Assembly: GCF_050563525.1 (NCBI RefSeq)
Contig: NZ_JBNXUN010000004.1
Span: forward strand, 372,001 to 436,000
DNA from: Falsiroseomonas sp050563525
GTDB lineage: Bacteria > Pseudomonadota > Alphaproteobacteria > Acetobacterales > Acetobacteraceae
DNA length: 64,000 nucleotides
Direction: 5' to 3'
The notes beneath the pieces are model-generated. The model did no database searches, was not told the DNA's origin, and was given only the letters and a program-made list of their open reading frames with translations. Below are positions 30,430 through 39,393 of the stretch, piece after piece; within the stretch, counting starts at the first letter, position 1, and each line of letters opens with the position of its first letter. The translations under genes were made by a program, and so were the position numbers.

Positions 30430-31926
30430 CTAGCTGCGGATGCGCGCGACGGTGGCCGTGGTGCTTTGCCCAGGCAGCAGCGCCGCGAGGCGGACCTGGC
30501 CGTTCCATTCGGTGACGAGATCGGCACCAACGACCTTGTCCACCGTGTAGTCTGCGCCCTTCACCAGCACTTCCGGGCGCAGGACACGCAAGAGTTCGAG
30601 AGGCGTATCTTCCTCGAACACCGTCACCAGGTCGACGGAGGCGAGCGAGGCGAGCACCGCGGCGCGGGCGGCGTCACCCTGGATCGGCCGCGCCTCGCCC
30701 TTCAGGCGCTTGACGCTGGAATCGGCGTTGAGGCCGACCACCAGGCGATCGCACCAGGACCGCGCCTGTTCCAGCAGGTGGACATGGCCCGGATGCAGCA
30801 GGTCGAAGCAGCCATTGGTGAAGCCGACCCGCCAGCCACGGCGGCGCCAGCGTTCCACCTGTTCGATCGCCTGGGCGCGCGAGACCACCTTGCGCAGGGC
30901 GCCACGCTCCGGGGTCAGGGCCTCGAGCATATCGCTCTCGCGCGCCACGGCGGTGCCGATCTTGCCGACGACGATGCCGGCCGCGATGTTGGACAGGCGC
31001 GCGGCAACCGGCGTGGCGAGGCCCGCGGCGATGCCGGCGGCGACCACCGCAACCACCGTATCCCCCGCGCCGGACACATCGTGCACTTCGGGTGCTTCCG
31101 CCGGGAAATGCCGGACCTGGTCGGCGTCGACCAAGGTCATCCCGTCCTCGCTGCGGGTCACCAGCACCGCGCCGAAATTGTGGTCGGCCCGCAGGCGCTG
31201 CGCAGCGGCGACCAGCGCTGCCTCCGTATCCACCGGCATTCCCGTGGCCAGCTTCAGTTCGGCACGGTTGGGGGTGATGAGATCCGCGCCGGCGTAGCGG
31301 GCGTAGTCGAGGCCTTTGGGGTCGACGATCACGCGGCGGCCGGCATTGCGGGCGGAGGTGATCAGGCGTTGCGCAGTATCACCGGAGAGCACGCCCTTGT
31401 TGTAGTCGGACAGCACCATCACGGTGGTGGCGGCGACCGCATCGGCGGCAATGCGGACCAGGCGCTCGGCCAGGCGAGGGTGGATAGGTCCGGCCATCTC
31501 ATGGTCGGCGCGCATCAGCTGCTGCCCGGCGGCGATGAACCTGGTCTTCGTGGTGGTGGCGCGCCCGCCCTGGACCAGAAGCCAGGGTTCGACATTCGGC
31601 TGGCCACCGATCAGGCCGGTCAGGTCGCTGCCCGCCTGGTCGTCACCGACGACGGAGACGAAGGCCACCGCAGCGCCCAGCGCGGTCAGGTTGCGCACCA
31701 CGTTGCCGGCACCGCCTGGCATGGCAACCTCGCGCTCGACGGCGAGGACGGCGACTGGCGCTTCCGGGCTGACACGCTCAACCTGCCCATAGACATAGCG
31801 GTCCAGCATCGCGTCACCAACGACGAGGATGCTGGCGCGCTTCAGCAGGCGCACGGCCTCGGTCAGTTCGCCGACCGGGATCTCTGGCGTGGGCAGATCG
31901 GCGGGCGCTGGGCCTTGCATCGCCAT
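30430..31926 (-). CDS. hldE: Bifunctional heptose 7-phosphate kinase / heptose 1-phosphate adenylyltransferase HldE
   Basis: 498 residues from ATG 31926 (a TTG at 31956 would add ten). The PfkB-type kinase domain (about 1-330) has 'GDAMLDRYVYGQV', 'PGGAGNVVRNL' and the catalytic 'DVSGAGDTVVAV'. The nucleotidyltransferase domain (about 350-498) has 'TNGCFDLLHPGHVHLLEQA' with the HxGH motif and 'GADYT'. It supplies ADP-heptose for the lipopolysaccharide inner core, indicating an outer membrane with a heptose-containing core. It is upstream-adjacent to a phosphatase gene but separated by 87 bp, so a separate promoter is likely. Confidence 0.93.
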   Translation of the reverse strand: MAMQGPAPADLPTPEIPVGELTEAVRLLKRASILVVGDAMLDRYVYGQVERVSPEAPVAVLAVEREVAMPGGAGNVVRNLTALGAAVAFVSVVGDDQAGSDLTGLIGGQPNVEPWLLVQGGRATTTKTRFIAAGQQLMRADHEMAGPIHPRLAERLVRIAADAVAATTVMVLSDYNKGVLSGDTAQRLITSARNAGRRVIVDPKGLDYARYAGADLITPNRAELKLATGMPVDTEAALVAAAQRLRADHNFGAVLVTRSEDGMTLVDADQVRHFPAEAPEVHDVSGAGDTVVAVVAAGIAAGLATPVAARLSNIAAGIVVGKIGTAVARESDMLEALTPERGALRKVVSRAQAIEQVERWRRRGWRVGFTNGCFDLLHPGHVHLLEQARSWCDRLVVGLNADSSVKRLKGEARPIQGDAARAAVLASLASVDLVTVFEEDTPLELLRVLRPEVLVKGADYTVDKVVGADLVTEWNGQVRLAALLPGQSTTATVARIRS

Positions 31927-32013
31927 GGCGTAGCGCAACAGCGGGATCAGGCGCAAGGCACGGGCATGACCGGATGTATCGCGCGGGCAATCACGTGTAC
32001 GAATTGGCTGGGG

Positions 32014-32742
32014 TCACCCGAACAGAAATCGAATGCTGGCCTCCTCCAGCACACCGCAGGTCAGCCTTCCGCCGTACACGGCGCCGGTGTCGAGGCCGAT
32101 GCGATGCCGCAGCACCTCGGGTGCCTCGGCGGGTGTGTGGCCATGCACGACCACGGCTGGAAGCGGCCGCGGCCAGGACAGGAACGGCTCGCGGATCCAG
32201 AGCAGGTCCGCCTCCACCTGGTCGGCCAGGGGTCGCCCGGGCCGGATGCCGGCATGGGCGAACAGGTAGCCGCCCGCGAGGAAGCTGGTGCGGCAGTCGC
32301 GGAGCCAAGCAAGGTGGGACGAGGAAACCTTCTGCCAGCTGTCCCGGTCGTTCGCGGATGCGCCGTAGCTGTGAAGCGTGTTCGATCCGCCATTGGCAAG
32401 CCACAGCGCCACGGCGTCGGCCGGTGCCCCAGGCGCCAGCGCGTCCAGCATCATGCGGTCGTGGTTGCCCATCAGGTTGATGACGGGCAGGCCTTGCAAT
32501 GGCTGTCGCAGCATGTCGAGCACCGCCGCGCTGTCGGGACCACGGTCGACGTGGTCGCCAAGATGCAGGACCAGGGGCGCGGCAACGGGGTGGGCAGCGA
32601 GGTCCTCCAGGATCTGCTCGTGCAGGGCCGCCAGGCGACCGGCGCAGCCATGCGTATCGCCAATCGCATAGATGCGCTGCCCCGGCGGCAGGGAGGCCGG
32701 CGCCGTAGCGGGAGCTTGGCTCCTTAACGGTCTGGAAGGCAT
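32014..32742 (-). CDS. PPP-family metallophosphoesterase (serine/threonine or Ap4A phosphatase-like)
   Basis: 242 residues from ATG 32742; an ATG 45 bp upstream is also in frame. All PPP motifs are present: 'IYAIGDTHGC' (GDxHG), 'LHLGDHVDRGPDS' (GDxVDRG), 'LMGNHD' (GNHD) and 'VVVHGHTPAEAP', followed by 'IGLDTGAVYGGRLT'. This short form is typical of bacterial protein phosphatases and of ApaH-related enzymes; the choice between them cannot be made by eye. Cytoplasmic. Divergent from the first EAL-like gene with 62 bp between. Confidence 0.85.
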   Translation of the reverse strand: MPSRPLRSQAPATAPASLPPGQRIYAIGDTHGCAGRLAALHEQILEDLAAHPVAAPLVLHLGDHVDRGPDSAAVLDMLRQPLQGLPVINLMGNHDRMMLDALAPGAPADAVALWLANGGSNTLHSYGASANDRDSWQKVSSSHLAWLRDCRTSFLAGGYLFAHAGIRPGRPLADQVEADLLWIREPFLSWPRPLPAVVVHGHTPAEAPEVLRHRIGLDTGAVYGGRLTCGVLEEASIRFLFG

Positions 32743-32804
32743 CACGGGCGGACCTTGGGGAAATGGGTGGCGCCGACGCCATGCCATGTTGATGGTCCCA
32801 CAGG

Positions 32805-33950
32805 ATGGTTGAAGCCCCTATCGCCCGGCAACCGGCCGACGCGCCGCCTTCGCTGCTATTGATCATGCGGAGCGCGCTTCGCCAGCCGGCGGGACGCGTG
32901 GTCCTGCGGGTGCCGGTGACGGCGCCGTACCGCCGGCGCGTTGTCCGCGCTCTTCTGCAGGAGGGGGCGCTGGCGGCCGGTGGCGTGGTGTCGGAGGGGC
33001 CGGACGGGGATCTGCTGCTGATCGGTGCGGAGGCGGCGCGGGCGGAGCGGATGCGCGGCCTGCTCGACCGGATGCTTGGAACCGCCACCACCCTGGTGCT
33101 GTCACTGGAACGGGATGCGGACGCCCTGCTGGCCTATGCGGGGTTGGCGCCCCGGCTGTTCCAGACCCACGGTGCGGGTTCCGTGCCCGCATTGGCGGGG
33201 CTGGATGCGTGGCTGCGGGCGCTGCCCCTGGCCAGCGTCCTACGCAGGCAGATCGGCATGGGCTTCACCCCGGCCGACCGCAGGGCGCGGCCGGCCTTCC
33301 TGCGCCTGGTGGTGGATCGCGGCGCGCTGAGCGGCAGGTTGGGCCCGCTTGGGACGGATGCGGATGTACTGGAGCATGGTCGCCGTATCCTCGCGGGGCG
33401 CCTGTTGCAGGCGATCGGCGATCCGGCGCAGGGGCGGGCGCTGATCGGACCGAACCTGCCGGGTCCGTTGCATCTTGCGGTGCCGCCGGCGCCCTCGGTC
33501 GGACGTGGCGCCTCAGGACCGGGCGGCGGCGGGATGCTGGTGGCGACCCTGGGGCTTGAAGAGGCGGCCCATCCCGAACGGCTGCTGGCGCTGCGGGTAG
33601 GCCTGGCCGCACAGGGCTGGTCGCTCGAGATCGAAGGAATCAGCGCCGCGGCGCTACGACTTCTGAAACCGGAATCGCTGCCGGCTGACTGGCTCCGTCT
33701 GATGTGGTCTCCTGCCTTGGCGACGCCCTGGGCTATGGACGCCCTGGCGCGGGTCGACCCGGCCCGGCTGATCCTGTCCGGTGTCGAGGACGAGGCGGCC
33801 CTGGCCTGGGGCCTTCGCATCGGGTTGCGACTGATGGAGGGTCGCGCGGCCGAGGCGGCTTCGGTACCGCTTCGACCCCCGGCGCCAACGGGACGGGCCG
33901 GGGCGGTCGCCCGGCCCGATCCAGCACTGCAGCCGCGGCCGGCCGCGTGA
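32805..33950 (+). CDS. Uncharacterised protein with degenerate EAL-like C-terminal region (1 of 2)
   Basis: 381 residues, no signal peptide or membrane helix. I do not recognise the first ~130 residues. From about 150 on, the order of blocks recalls an EAL phosphodiesterase: a helix 'DADVLEHGRRILAGRLLQ', a strand 'GPLHLAVPP' where EAL proteins have their LNLS strand, 'GWSLEIEGISAAALRLLKPESLPADWLRLMW' in place of ALDDFG..LKID, and 'RLILSGVEDEAALAWGLRIGLRLMEG' in place of AEGVE...QG. The EAL, DDFG and Glu catalytic residues are missing, so it could bind but not cleave c-di-GMP. The Pro/Ala-rich tail is disordered. GTGA-coupled to the next gene. Confidence 0.7.
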   Translation: MVEAPIARQPADAPPSLLLIMRSALRQPAGRVVLRVPVTAPYRRRVVRALLQEGALAAGGVVSEGPDGDLLLIGAEAARAERMRGLLDRMLGTATTLVLSLERDADALLAYAGLAPRLFQTHGAGSVPALAGLDAWLRALPLASVLRRQIGMGFTPADRRARPAFLRLVVDRGALSGRLGPLGTDADVLEHGRRILAGRLLQAIGDPAQGRALIGPNLPGPLHLAVPPAPSVGRGASGPGGGGMLVATLGLEEAAHPERLLALRVGLAAQGWSLEIEGISAAALRLLKPESLPADWLRLMWSPALATPWAMDALARVDPARLILSGVEDEAALAWGLRIGLRLMEGRAAEAASVPLRPPAPTGRAGAVARPDPALQPRPAA

Positions 33951-35104
33951 GCCGGGCCGAGGGCGAGCAGGACCGGCGTCACGGCGGCATCCGCGCGGCC
34001 GCCGAATTGGCCGGGCTGGTGCGGGAGTGCGTCGCGGCCAATGCGGTGCGGGAGGTTCTGCACCTCCGCCTCTCGAAACTTGGTCCGGACCTTCGGCGAC
34101 CACACCACCAGAGGCTGCTGCGGGATGCGCTGGATCCGGTGCTGGCGGCAGCCCGGACGCGGGTATTCGACCTGCCGAACGGCGATGTTGTCGCCGTCTC
34201 CGCACCCCCCGGCCTGGCCCTTGAGACAGCGCGCCTAGCGCTTCTGCAGACCCTCGACAGCGCCACCGCGGAACTGGTGCAGGCCTTGCGGCTTCCCACC
34301 GGCGCGGCGCTGCTGCTGGCGGTGACAGCGGAGAGCCTGGGCATGAGCCCGGCCGACGAACCAGCGCATGAGGCCGCCTGCCACGCGCCACTCGGCAGCT
34401 TCGACCTGGACACTGCGGAGCGGGCCTTGGCCCAGGCGGATCTGGAGGCGATGACGCTGGCTCAGGGCGTCTGCCGCTTGGATCCGGCCGGTGAACTCGT
34501 GGAGCCGTTGTGGGAGGATCGGCGCATCGTCTGGCCAATGCTGGCGCAGGCGATTCTGCCGGGCACCGACCTGGAGGATGCCGCACCGCTTCAGCGCCGC
34601 CTGGCGCGCCTGGTGGAGTTGCGGATGCTGGCAGAGATCGCCAGGCCGGCCGCCGCACTTGGGTGGCGGCCCGTCGGGCTTCCGGTGGTACCGGCCACCC
34701 TGGCGAGCCCGGGCTTCCTGCGCTTTGACGAGGCGCTGCCGGCCGGCCGACGCCGCGACATCGTCCTCGCCTTCCGCCCCGCCGATATCCTGGCCGACCC
34801 GGCGGGCTTCGGGGAGGCGCGCGATAAGGCGCGGCGGCGCGGCTACCGGCTGGCTCTGGACGATTCGCCGGTGGAGGTTCTGTCGATTCTGCCGGTGGGT
34901 CGACTGGAACTGGATTTCGTCAGGCTGCGCTGGGTGGCGGCTTTGGCCGCGGGCGATGCGGAAGGGCTGGCCGAACTGCTCTCTCGGCCGGATCAGGTTA
35001 TTCTGACAGCTGTCGATCGTCCGGCGGCAATCGCATGGGGGTGGGAGGCGGGAATCCGCTGCTTCCAGGGACCGCTGGTCGAACGTCGGCACCGGATCGG
35101 CTGA
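33947..35104 (+). CDS. Uncharacterised protein with degenerate EAL-like C-terminal region (2 of 2)
   Basis: 385 residues from GTG 33947, overlapping the previous stop by 4 bp. The N-terminal half (about 1-230) is helical and unrecognised. The C-terminal part resembles an EAL barrel: 'IVLAFRPADILADP' strand, 'RRGYRLALDDSPVEVLSILPVGRLELDFVRL' (keeps the DD pair of DDFG but not the Gly or the Lys of LKID), and 'QVILTAVDRPAAIAWGWEAGIRCFQGPLV', the closing QG(Y/P)LF-like segment. The EAL motif itself is absent. With its neighbour it probably forms a non-catalytic c-di-GMP receptor or protein-binding pair; this is inference. Confidence 0.7.
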   Translation: MSRAEGEQDRRHGGIRAAAELAGLVRECVAANAVREVLHLRLSKLGPDLRRPHHQRLLRDALDPVLAAARTRVFDLPNGDVVAVSAPPGLALETARLALLQTLDSATAELVQALRLPTGAALLLAVTAESLGMSPADEPAHEAACHAPLGSFDLDTAERALAQADLEAMTLAQGVCRLDPAGELVEPLWEDRRIVWPMLAQAILPGTDLEDAAPLQRRLARLVELRMLAEIARPAAALGWRPVGLPVVPATLASPGFLRFDEALPAGRRRDIVLAFRPADILADPAGFGEARDKARRRGYRLALDDSPVEVLSILPVGRLELDFVRLRWVAALAAGDAEGLAELLSRPDQVILTAVDRPAAIAWGWEAGIRCFQGPLVERRHRIG

Positions 35105-35144
35105 GGCCCGCGTAACCGGATCGCACCTGCCGCGTTGCCGTCCC

Positions 35145-36470
35145 ATGAACACGGCTCCTGCCTTCCTATTCGCCACGGGGATCGAGAACAGCATCCCACG
35201 CATCAAGGGCGGCCGTGTCCGCGTGGATGAAATGGCCCGGTGCGGTCATTACGAACGGTGGCAGGAGGATTTCGGCCTGGTGCAGGAGCTGGGCCTGTCC
35301 TTTCTCCGCTACGGCCCCCCGCTGCACACCACGCTGGTCGGTGCCGGACGCCACGACTGGGACTTCGCCGATGCAACATTCGGGGACCTGTACAGGCGCG
35401 ACATCGTGCCGATCGTCGACCTGTGCCATTTTGGTGTGCCGGACTGGGTCGGCGACTTCCAGAACCCGGATTTCCCGAAGCTGTTCGGTGCCTATGCCGG
35501 CGCCTTCGCGCGACGCTACCCGTGGGTGCAGCTCTATACGCCGGTCAACGAGATGTACATCTGCGCCCTGTTCTCGGCGCGCTACGGCTGGTGGAACGAG
35601 GAACTGCGGACCGACCAGGGCTTTGTCACGGCGCTCAAGCACATCGTCGCGGCCAATGTCCTGGCGATGCGCGAAATCCTGGCCGTGCGTAGGGATGCGA
35701 TCTTCATCCAGAGCGAAAGTACTGAATATTTCCACGCCGAGACGCCTGCCGCGATCGGTCCGGCCGAACTGCGCAACCAGGAGCGCTTCCTGTCCCTCGA
35801 CCTGAACTATGGGCGGCGGGTGGATAGCGGCATGTACGAGTACCTGATGGACAACGGGATGACGCGGCAGGAATACCATTTCTTCCTGTCGCACAGTCCG
35901 CTGAAGCGTCACTGCATCATGGGCAACGACTACTACTGGACGAATGAACACCTGGTGCACGCGGATGGCACGACCAGGGCCTCCGGCGAGGTCTTCGGCT
36001 ATGCGGTCCTGACCCATCAATACCACCAGCGCTATGCCCTGCCGGTGATGCACACCGAGACCAACATCCGCGACGATGGCGACGGTGCGGCGGAACGCTG
36101 GCTGTGGAAGCAATGGGCAAATGTGCTGCGGGTCCGCAACGACGGCGTCCCAGTGGTGGGGTTCACCTGGTACTCTCTGACCGACCAAGTCGATTGGGAC
36201 ACCGCGTTGCGCGAGGAGAACGGCCGGGTGGACGCCGTCGGGCTCTATGACCTGGACCGGCGGATCCGCCCGGTCGGGCGTGCCTTCAAGCGGTTGGTCG
36301 AGCAGTGGCGGGACGTGTTGCCGGCACAGTCCCTGTGCCTCCAGGTGCCGGTGGTCATGCCGAGCGCCCACAACATCGACGGATTGCCGGAGGCGTATTG
36401 GGCGCATCAGGCTGCGCGGCGCCCGCAAGAACACGGCGGCACCCTTCCGGAGACCGGTCGATCCAGCTAG
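35145..36470 (+). CDS. Family 1-like glycoside hydrolase (beta-glucosidase-type)
   Basis: 441 residues forming a TIM barrel of clan GH-A. The acid/base Glu is E136 in 'LYTPVNEMYI' and the nucleophile E305 in 'VMHTETNIRDD', with 'GVPDWVGDFQNPDF' near residue 97 as in GH1 proteins. 'FTWYSLTDQVDW' and 'VGLYDLDRRIRP' near the C-terminus are also GH1-like. There is no signal peptide, so it is cytoplasmic or acts on imported glycosides. It follows the EAL-like pair by 40 bp and precedes a histidine phosphatase by 9 bp, probably in one transcription unit. Confidence 0.8.
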   Translation: MNTAPAFLFATGIENSIPRIKGGRVRVDEMARCGHYERWQEDFGLVQELGLSFLRYGPPLHTTLVGAGRHDWDFADATFGDLYRRDIVPIVDLCHFGVPDWVGDFQNPDFPKLFGAYAGAFARRYPWVQLYTPVNEMYICALFSARYGWWNEELRTDQGFVTALKHIVAANVLAMREILAVRRDAIFIQSESTEYFHAETPAAIGPAELRNQERFLSLDLNYGRRVDSGMYEYLMDNGMTRQEYHFFLSHSPLKRHCIMGNDYYWTNEHLVHADGTTRASGEVFGYAVLTHQYHQRYALPVMHTETNIRDDGDGAAERWLWKQWANVLRVRNDGVPVVGFTWYSLTDQVDWDTALREENGRVDAVGLYDLDRRIRPVGRAFKRLVEQWRDVLPAQSLCLQVPVVMPSAHNIDGLPEAYWAHQAARRPQEHGGTLPETGRSS

Positions 36471-36479
36471 ACCGAGCAC

Positions 36480-37115
36480 GTGCAGATCACCCGTTTTTTC
36501 CTCGTCCGCCACGCACTGGTCGAGCCTTCGGCCCGAGCCGTCGTCTATGGCAGCATGGATGTCGCGCTATGCGATCTCGCGCTCCGACAGGAGGCGGCCA
36601 GCTACCGCTGGCTTGCGGCGCGGCTGCCCGAAGGCGCCCGATGGGTGGTGACCCCCCTTTCGCGGACCCGGGCGACGGCCGCGGCCATCTTCGCCGCGGG
36701 CCATGCGGAGGCGCCGCTGGAGGTCGAGGCGGACTTGGCGGAACAGCATCTCGGGGAATGGCAGGGCCTCTCGCATGAGCGCTTCGCCACCATGCTCCGC
36801 CATCCTCCGCACCCGTTCTGGCCTCATGCGGCGGAGGAGAAGCCGCCAGGTGGTGAAGCGTTCGCAGAAGTCGTTGCGCGCGTGACAGCTACGCTGGAGA
36901 GGCTGGTCGATGAAACACCGGGGCGCGACATCGTCATCGTGGCGCATGGCGGTTCGATCCGTGCCGCCATTGCGCAGGCCATGGACCTCACGCCGCACCA
37001 GGCGTTGATCTTCTCGATCAGGAACCTCTCCCTGACCCGCATCGAGCGCCATGGTTCGGATTGGCGGGTGGCAGCCGTCAACGAGGAGCCATTCACCCTT
37101 CCGATCGCGGGCTGA
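36480..37115 (+). CDS. Histidine phosphatase family protein (phosphoglycerate mutase-like)
   Basis: 211 residues from GTG 36480. The phosphohistidine motif is 'FLVRHALVEP' (RHA instead of RHG, with His10), the second conserved Arg/His region is 'TPLSRTRATAAAI', and the catalytic His is in 'VIVAHGGSIRAAI'. 'EQHLGEWQGL' is the usual acid-containing segment. This is the CobC/GpmB-like branch; the substrate could be a sugar phosphate or alpha-ribazole phosphate. With GH1 upstream, sugar metabolism is a reasonable but unproven guess. Confidence 0.85.
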   Translation: MQITRFFLVRHALVEPSARAVVYGSMDVALCDLALRQEAASYRWLAARLPEGARWVVTPLSRTRATAAAIFAAGHAEAPLEVEADLAEQHLGEWQGLSHERFATMLRHPPHPFWPHAAEEKPPGGEAFAEVVARVTATLERLVDETPGRDIVIVAHGGSIRAAIAQAMDLTPHQALIFSIRNLSLTRIERHGSDWRVAAVNEEPFTLPIAG

Positions 37116-37209
37116 GCGCACGTTACCGTAGCGATTGCAGCTTCCACTTGGACACCCGAGTCGCAGGCCTGTAGTGTGTGGCCTGTCATAGGGTTGTGGG
37201 GGCCTTTTC

Positions 37210-37896
37210 ATGTTCCGTGCGATGATTCTCGCCGTCCTGCTGCCAGTGTTCGGCCTGCTCGGGGTGCCGGCGGCCCGGGCGCAGCAGGAAGAACAGGCGC
37301 TGGTGGACCGTGCGACGCTCGCGGTACAGGAACTGATGTCCACGGGAGAGCGCACCGAAGACGCACTTGGCTTCCTGCGGCGTGCTCGTGCCGTGATGGT
37401 CTGCCCGCGCGTTTTCCGGGCCGGCTTCATACTGGGCGGGGAGGGCGGCTCCTGCGTTCTTGTCGGGCGTGATGGGGCCGGGTCCTGGTCCTCACCGGCT
37501 TTCTACGGCCTGGGTTCAGGTAGCGTCGGCCTGCAGATCGGCGTGCAGGATGCGATGGTGGCCATGATGATCATGACCGACCGGGGCCTGCAGGCGGTGA
37601 TGGACAGCCAGTTCAAGATCGGCGCCGACGCCTCCCTCGCGCTGGCGACCATCGGTGGCGGCATCCAGGGCAGCACCACGGCGGCGGCCGGGCCGGACAT
37701 CGTGGCGATCGCCAAGTCGCGCGGCCTTTTTGCTGGAATTTCGCTCTCGGGTTCGGTGCTCAGCTACCGCCCCGAAGCCGCCGGCAGCTACTACGGCCGC
37801 CAGTATTCCGCGCGGCAGATCGTCGTGGCCATGGAGGCGCACAACCCCGGTTCCGATCCGCTGCGTGCGATGCTGCTGCGCTTCGGCGCCCGCTGA
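37210..37896 (+). CDS. SYLF (YSC84-like) lipid-binding domain protein, exported
   Basis: 228 residues with a Sec signal peptide, cleavage predicted after ARA at residue 24. The SYLF/Ysc84 domain occupies the rest: 'LRRARAVMVCPRVFRAGFILGGEGGSCVLV', 'WSSPAFYGLGSGSVGLQIGVQ', 'DASLALATIGG' and 'FAGISLSGSVLSYR'. Such proteins bind phosphoinositides or other lipids; bacterial members are periplasmic and of unknown role. The 94-bp region upstream has a weak TTGGAC-N16-TGTAGT promoter-like pair (37148-37175), so it may have its own transcript. Confidence 0.88.
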   Translation: MFRAMILAVLLPVFGLLGVPAARAQQEEQALVDRATLAVQELMSTGERTEDALGFLRRARAVMVCPRVFRAGFILGGEGGSCVLVGRDGAGSWSSPAFYGLGSGSVGLQIGVQDAMVAMMIMTDRGLQAVMDSQFKIGADASLALATIGGGIQGSTTAAAGPDIVAIAKSRGLFAGISLSGSVLSYRPEAAGSYYGRQYSARQIVVAMEAHNPGSDPLRAMLLRFGAR

Positions 37897-38002
37897 TCCG
37901 GCAGGGGCTAAAGCGATGAGCCGGCGGACTCGCAGAATGCAACGCCTATTGCCGGTACGCGGCATGCAGGGGCAGTCAGCCCGGAATTGACCGGCATGCC
38001 CG

Positions 38003-38968
38003 TTGCAGATCGTGAGGCTATCCGTGTTCGCTCCGCCCCGGCTCAGTGTCGTGATCCCTGCCAGGAATGCCCTGCGGTGGCTGCCGGGCGCCCTTGCCTC
38101 CCTCGGGGCGTCGCAGCGCCTCGAGATCCTGGTGATCGATGATGGGTCTGAAGACGGCACGGCGAGCTACCTGCGGGCGATCTCGGCGACCGATGCGCGG
38201 GTCCGCCCGCTATCGACGTCGGGTACCGGCCCGGCCGCGGCGCGAAATGCCGGCCTGGCAGCGGCGCAGGCACCCCTGATTGCTTTCCTGGACGCGGATG
38301 ATCGCTGGCGGCAGGGAAAGGCGGCAGCGCAGATGGAACTTCATCGGCTCCATCCCGAGCTCGGCTTCTCCTTTACTGATTACCGTCGCTTCGCTGAAGA
38401 CGGAACGGAATTGGCGTCCGGCTTTGGCCGCACGAGCCAGTTCGCCGCCTGGCAGGCGATCCGTCGGGAGGCCTTCGTGATGTATGGTGACGCGCAGGCG
38501 GCGATCTATGCCGAGCCGGTGGTAGCGACTTCCACCGTCATGGCCCGCACCGCTTTGCTACGTGCCGTGGGCGGCTTCAACCAGCAACTGCATCGCGCCG
38601 AGGACTGGGATCTGTGGCTGCACCTGGCGGCCTGCGCACCAGTGGGCTGTCTTCCCAAGGCGCTGACGGACCGGCTGGTGCGCGCACTGAGCCCGGAGGG
38701 GCCGGAGGCCCTGGCGCGCCGGGTCGCGCGGCGGCGGGTGGCGGAGGCCTATGCGCCATCGGTGGCCCGGGTGGACGAGGAAGCCCTGCTGGCCTGCCGG
38801 ACCAGCCACCTGGCGCTGGAGGCGGACGCGGCCGCCCTGGCCGGCTGCCGGATGCAGGCGGCCTGGCTGCGGCTTTCCGCCTTCGCTCAGCAGCCGAGCC
38901 GGGACCTCGCCCGGTCCGCGGCCCAGGATCTGTTCGGGATGCGTGGGCCAACCCAGCGTGAGGGTTGA
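38003..38968 (+). CDS. Glycosyltransferase family 2 protein
   Basis: 321 residues from TTG 38003; GTG 38012 or 38024 are alternatives. The GT-A fold is clear: 'RLSVVIPARNALRWLPGALASL', 'EILVIDDGSEDGT', 'GPAAARNAGLAAA' and the DxD metal motif in 'IAFLDADDRW'. The acceptor side contains 'VGGFNQQLHRAEDWDLWLHLA', where the ED pair is the likely catalytic base. No membrane helix, so it is probably peripheral on the cytoplasmic face, transferring a sugar to a lipid or polysaccharide acceptor. The C-terminal ~90 residues are helical and not assigned. Confidence 0.88.
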   Translation: MQIVRLSVFAPPRLSVVIPARNALRWLPGALASLGASQRLEILVIDDGSEDGTASYLRAISATDARVRPLSTSGTGPAAARNAGLAAAQAPLIAFLDADDRWRQGKAAAQMELHRLHPELGFSFTDYRRFAEDGTELASGFGRTSQFAAWQAIRREAFVMYGDAQAAIYAEPVVATSTVMARTALLRAVGGFNQQLHRAEDWDLWLHLAACAPVGCLPKALTDRLVRALSPEGPEALARRVARRRVAEAYAPSVARVDEEALLACRTSHLALEADAAALAGCRMQAAWLRLSAFAQQPSRDLARSAAQDLFGMRGPTQREG

Positions 38969-39039
38969 GGTGGAGTGATCGCATCGCTCAGGATGCCTCC
39001 GGCGTTGACCTGCGAGCAGCGCAATGCGAGAGGTGAAAC

Positions 39040-39387
39040 GTGAGCGCAATAGATCCCGAAATCGCTGGACAGCTGGCTTCGGACCTGCCGCGAGACGATT
39101 TCGTCCGCATCGTCCGGACTTTCGAGGATGATCTCGGCCGGTTGGCCCGGCACCTGGAGGAGGCGGTCGCCGGTGGCGATGAGGATGGCTACAGGCGCGC
39201 CGCGCACAGCCTGGCCGGCGCCTCGGCAGCGGTCGGCGCCAAGCGGCTGGAACAGGTCGCGCGCATCGCGATGGACCATCGCAGCACGGCCGACCCCAGG
39301 GCGCTGGCGGTGCAGGTCCGGCATGAGGCGGCAGCGGCGCTGTCCGAGCTTGCAGCCCTGGCAGCGAATCCGCCCGGTCACAGCTAG
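39040..39387 (+). CDS. Hpt (histidine phosphotransfer) domain protein
   Basis: 115 residues, a stand-alone four-helix Hpt domain. The phosphorylatable His is H56 in 'RRAAHSLAGASAAVGAKRLEQVA', which has the expected small residues on both sides. The start GTG 39040 follows GAGAGGTGAAAC, a good ribosome site. It ends 6 bp before the sigma-54 response regulator gene, so it is very likely that regulator's phosphodonor or phosphate sink, as LuxU is for LuxO. The cognate hybrid kinase is not in this window. Confidence 0.88.
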   Translation: MSAIDPEIAGQLASDLPRDDFVRIVRTFEDDLGRLARHLEEAVAGGDEDGYRRAAHSLAGASAAVGAKRLEQVARIAMDHRSTADPRALAVQVRHEAAAALSELAALAANPPGHS

Positions 39388-39393
39388 GCACCC

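Noticed and set aside
37148..37175. Clear sigma-70 promoter upstream of the SYLF gene
   Set aside because: The -10 match is poor (TGTAGT, 16-base spacer). It is mentioned with the gene but not listed as a feature.
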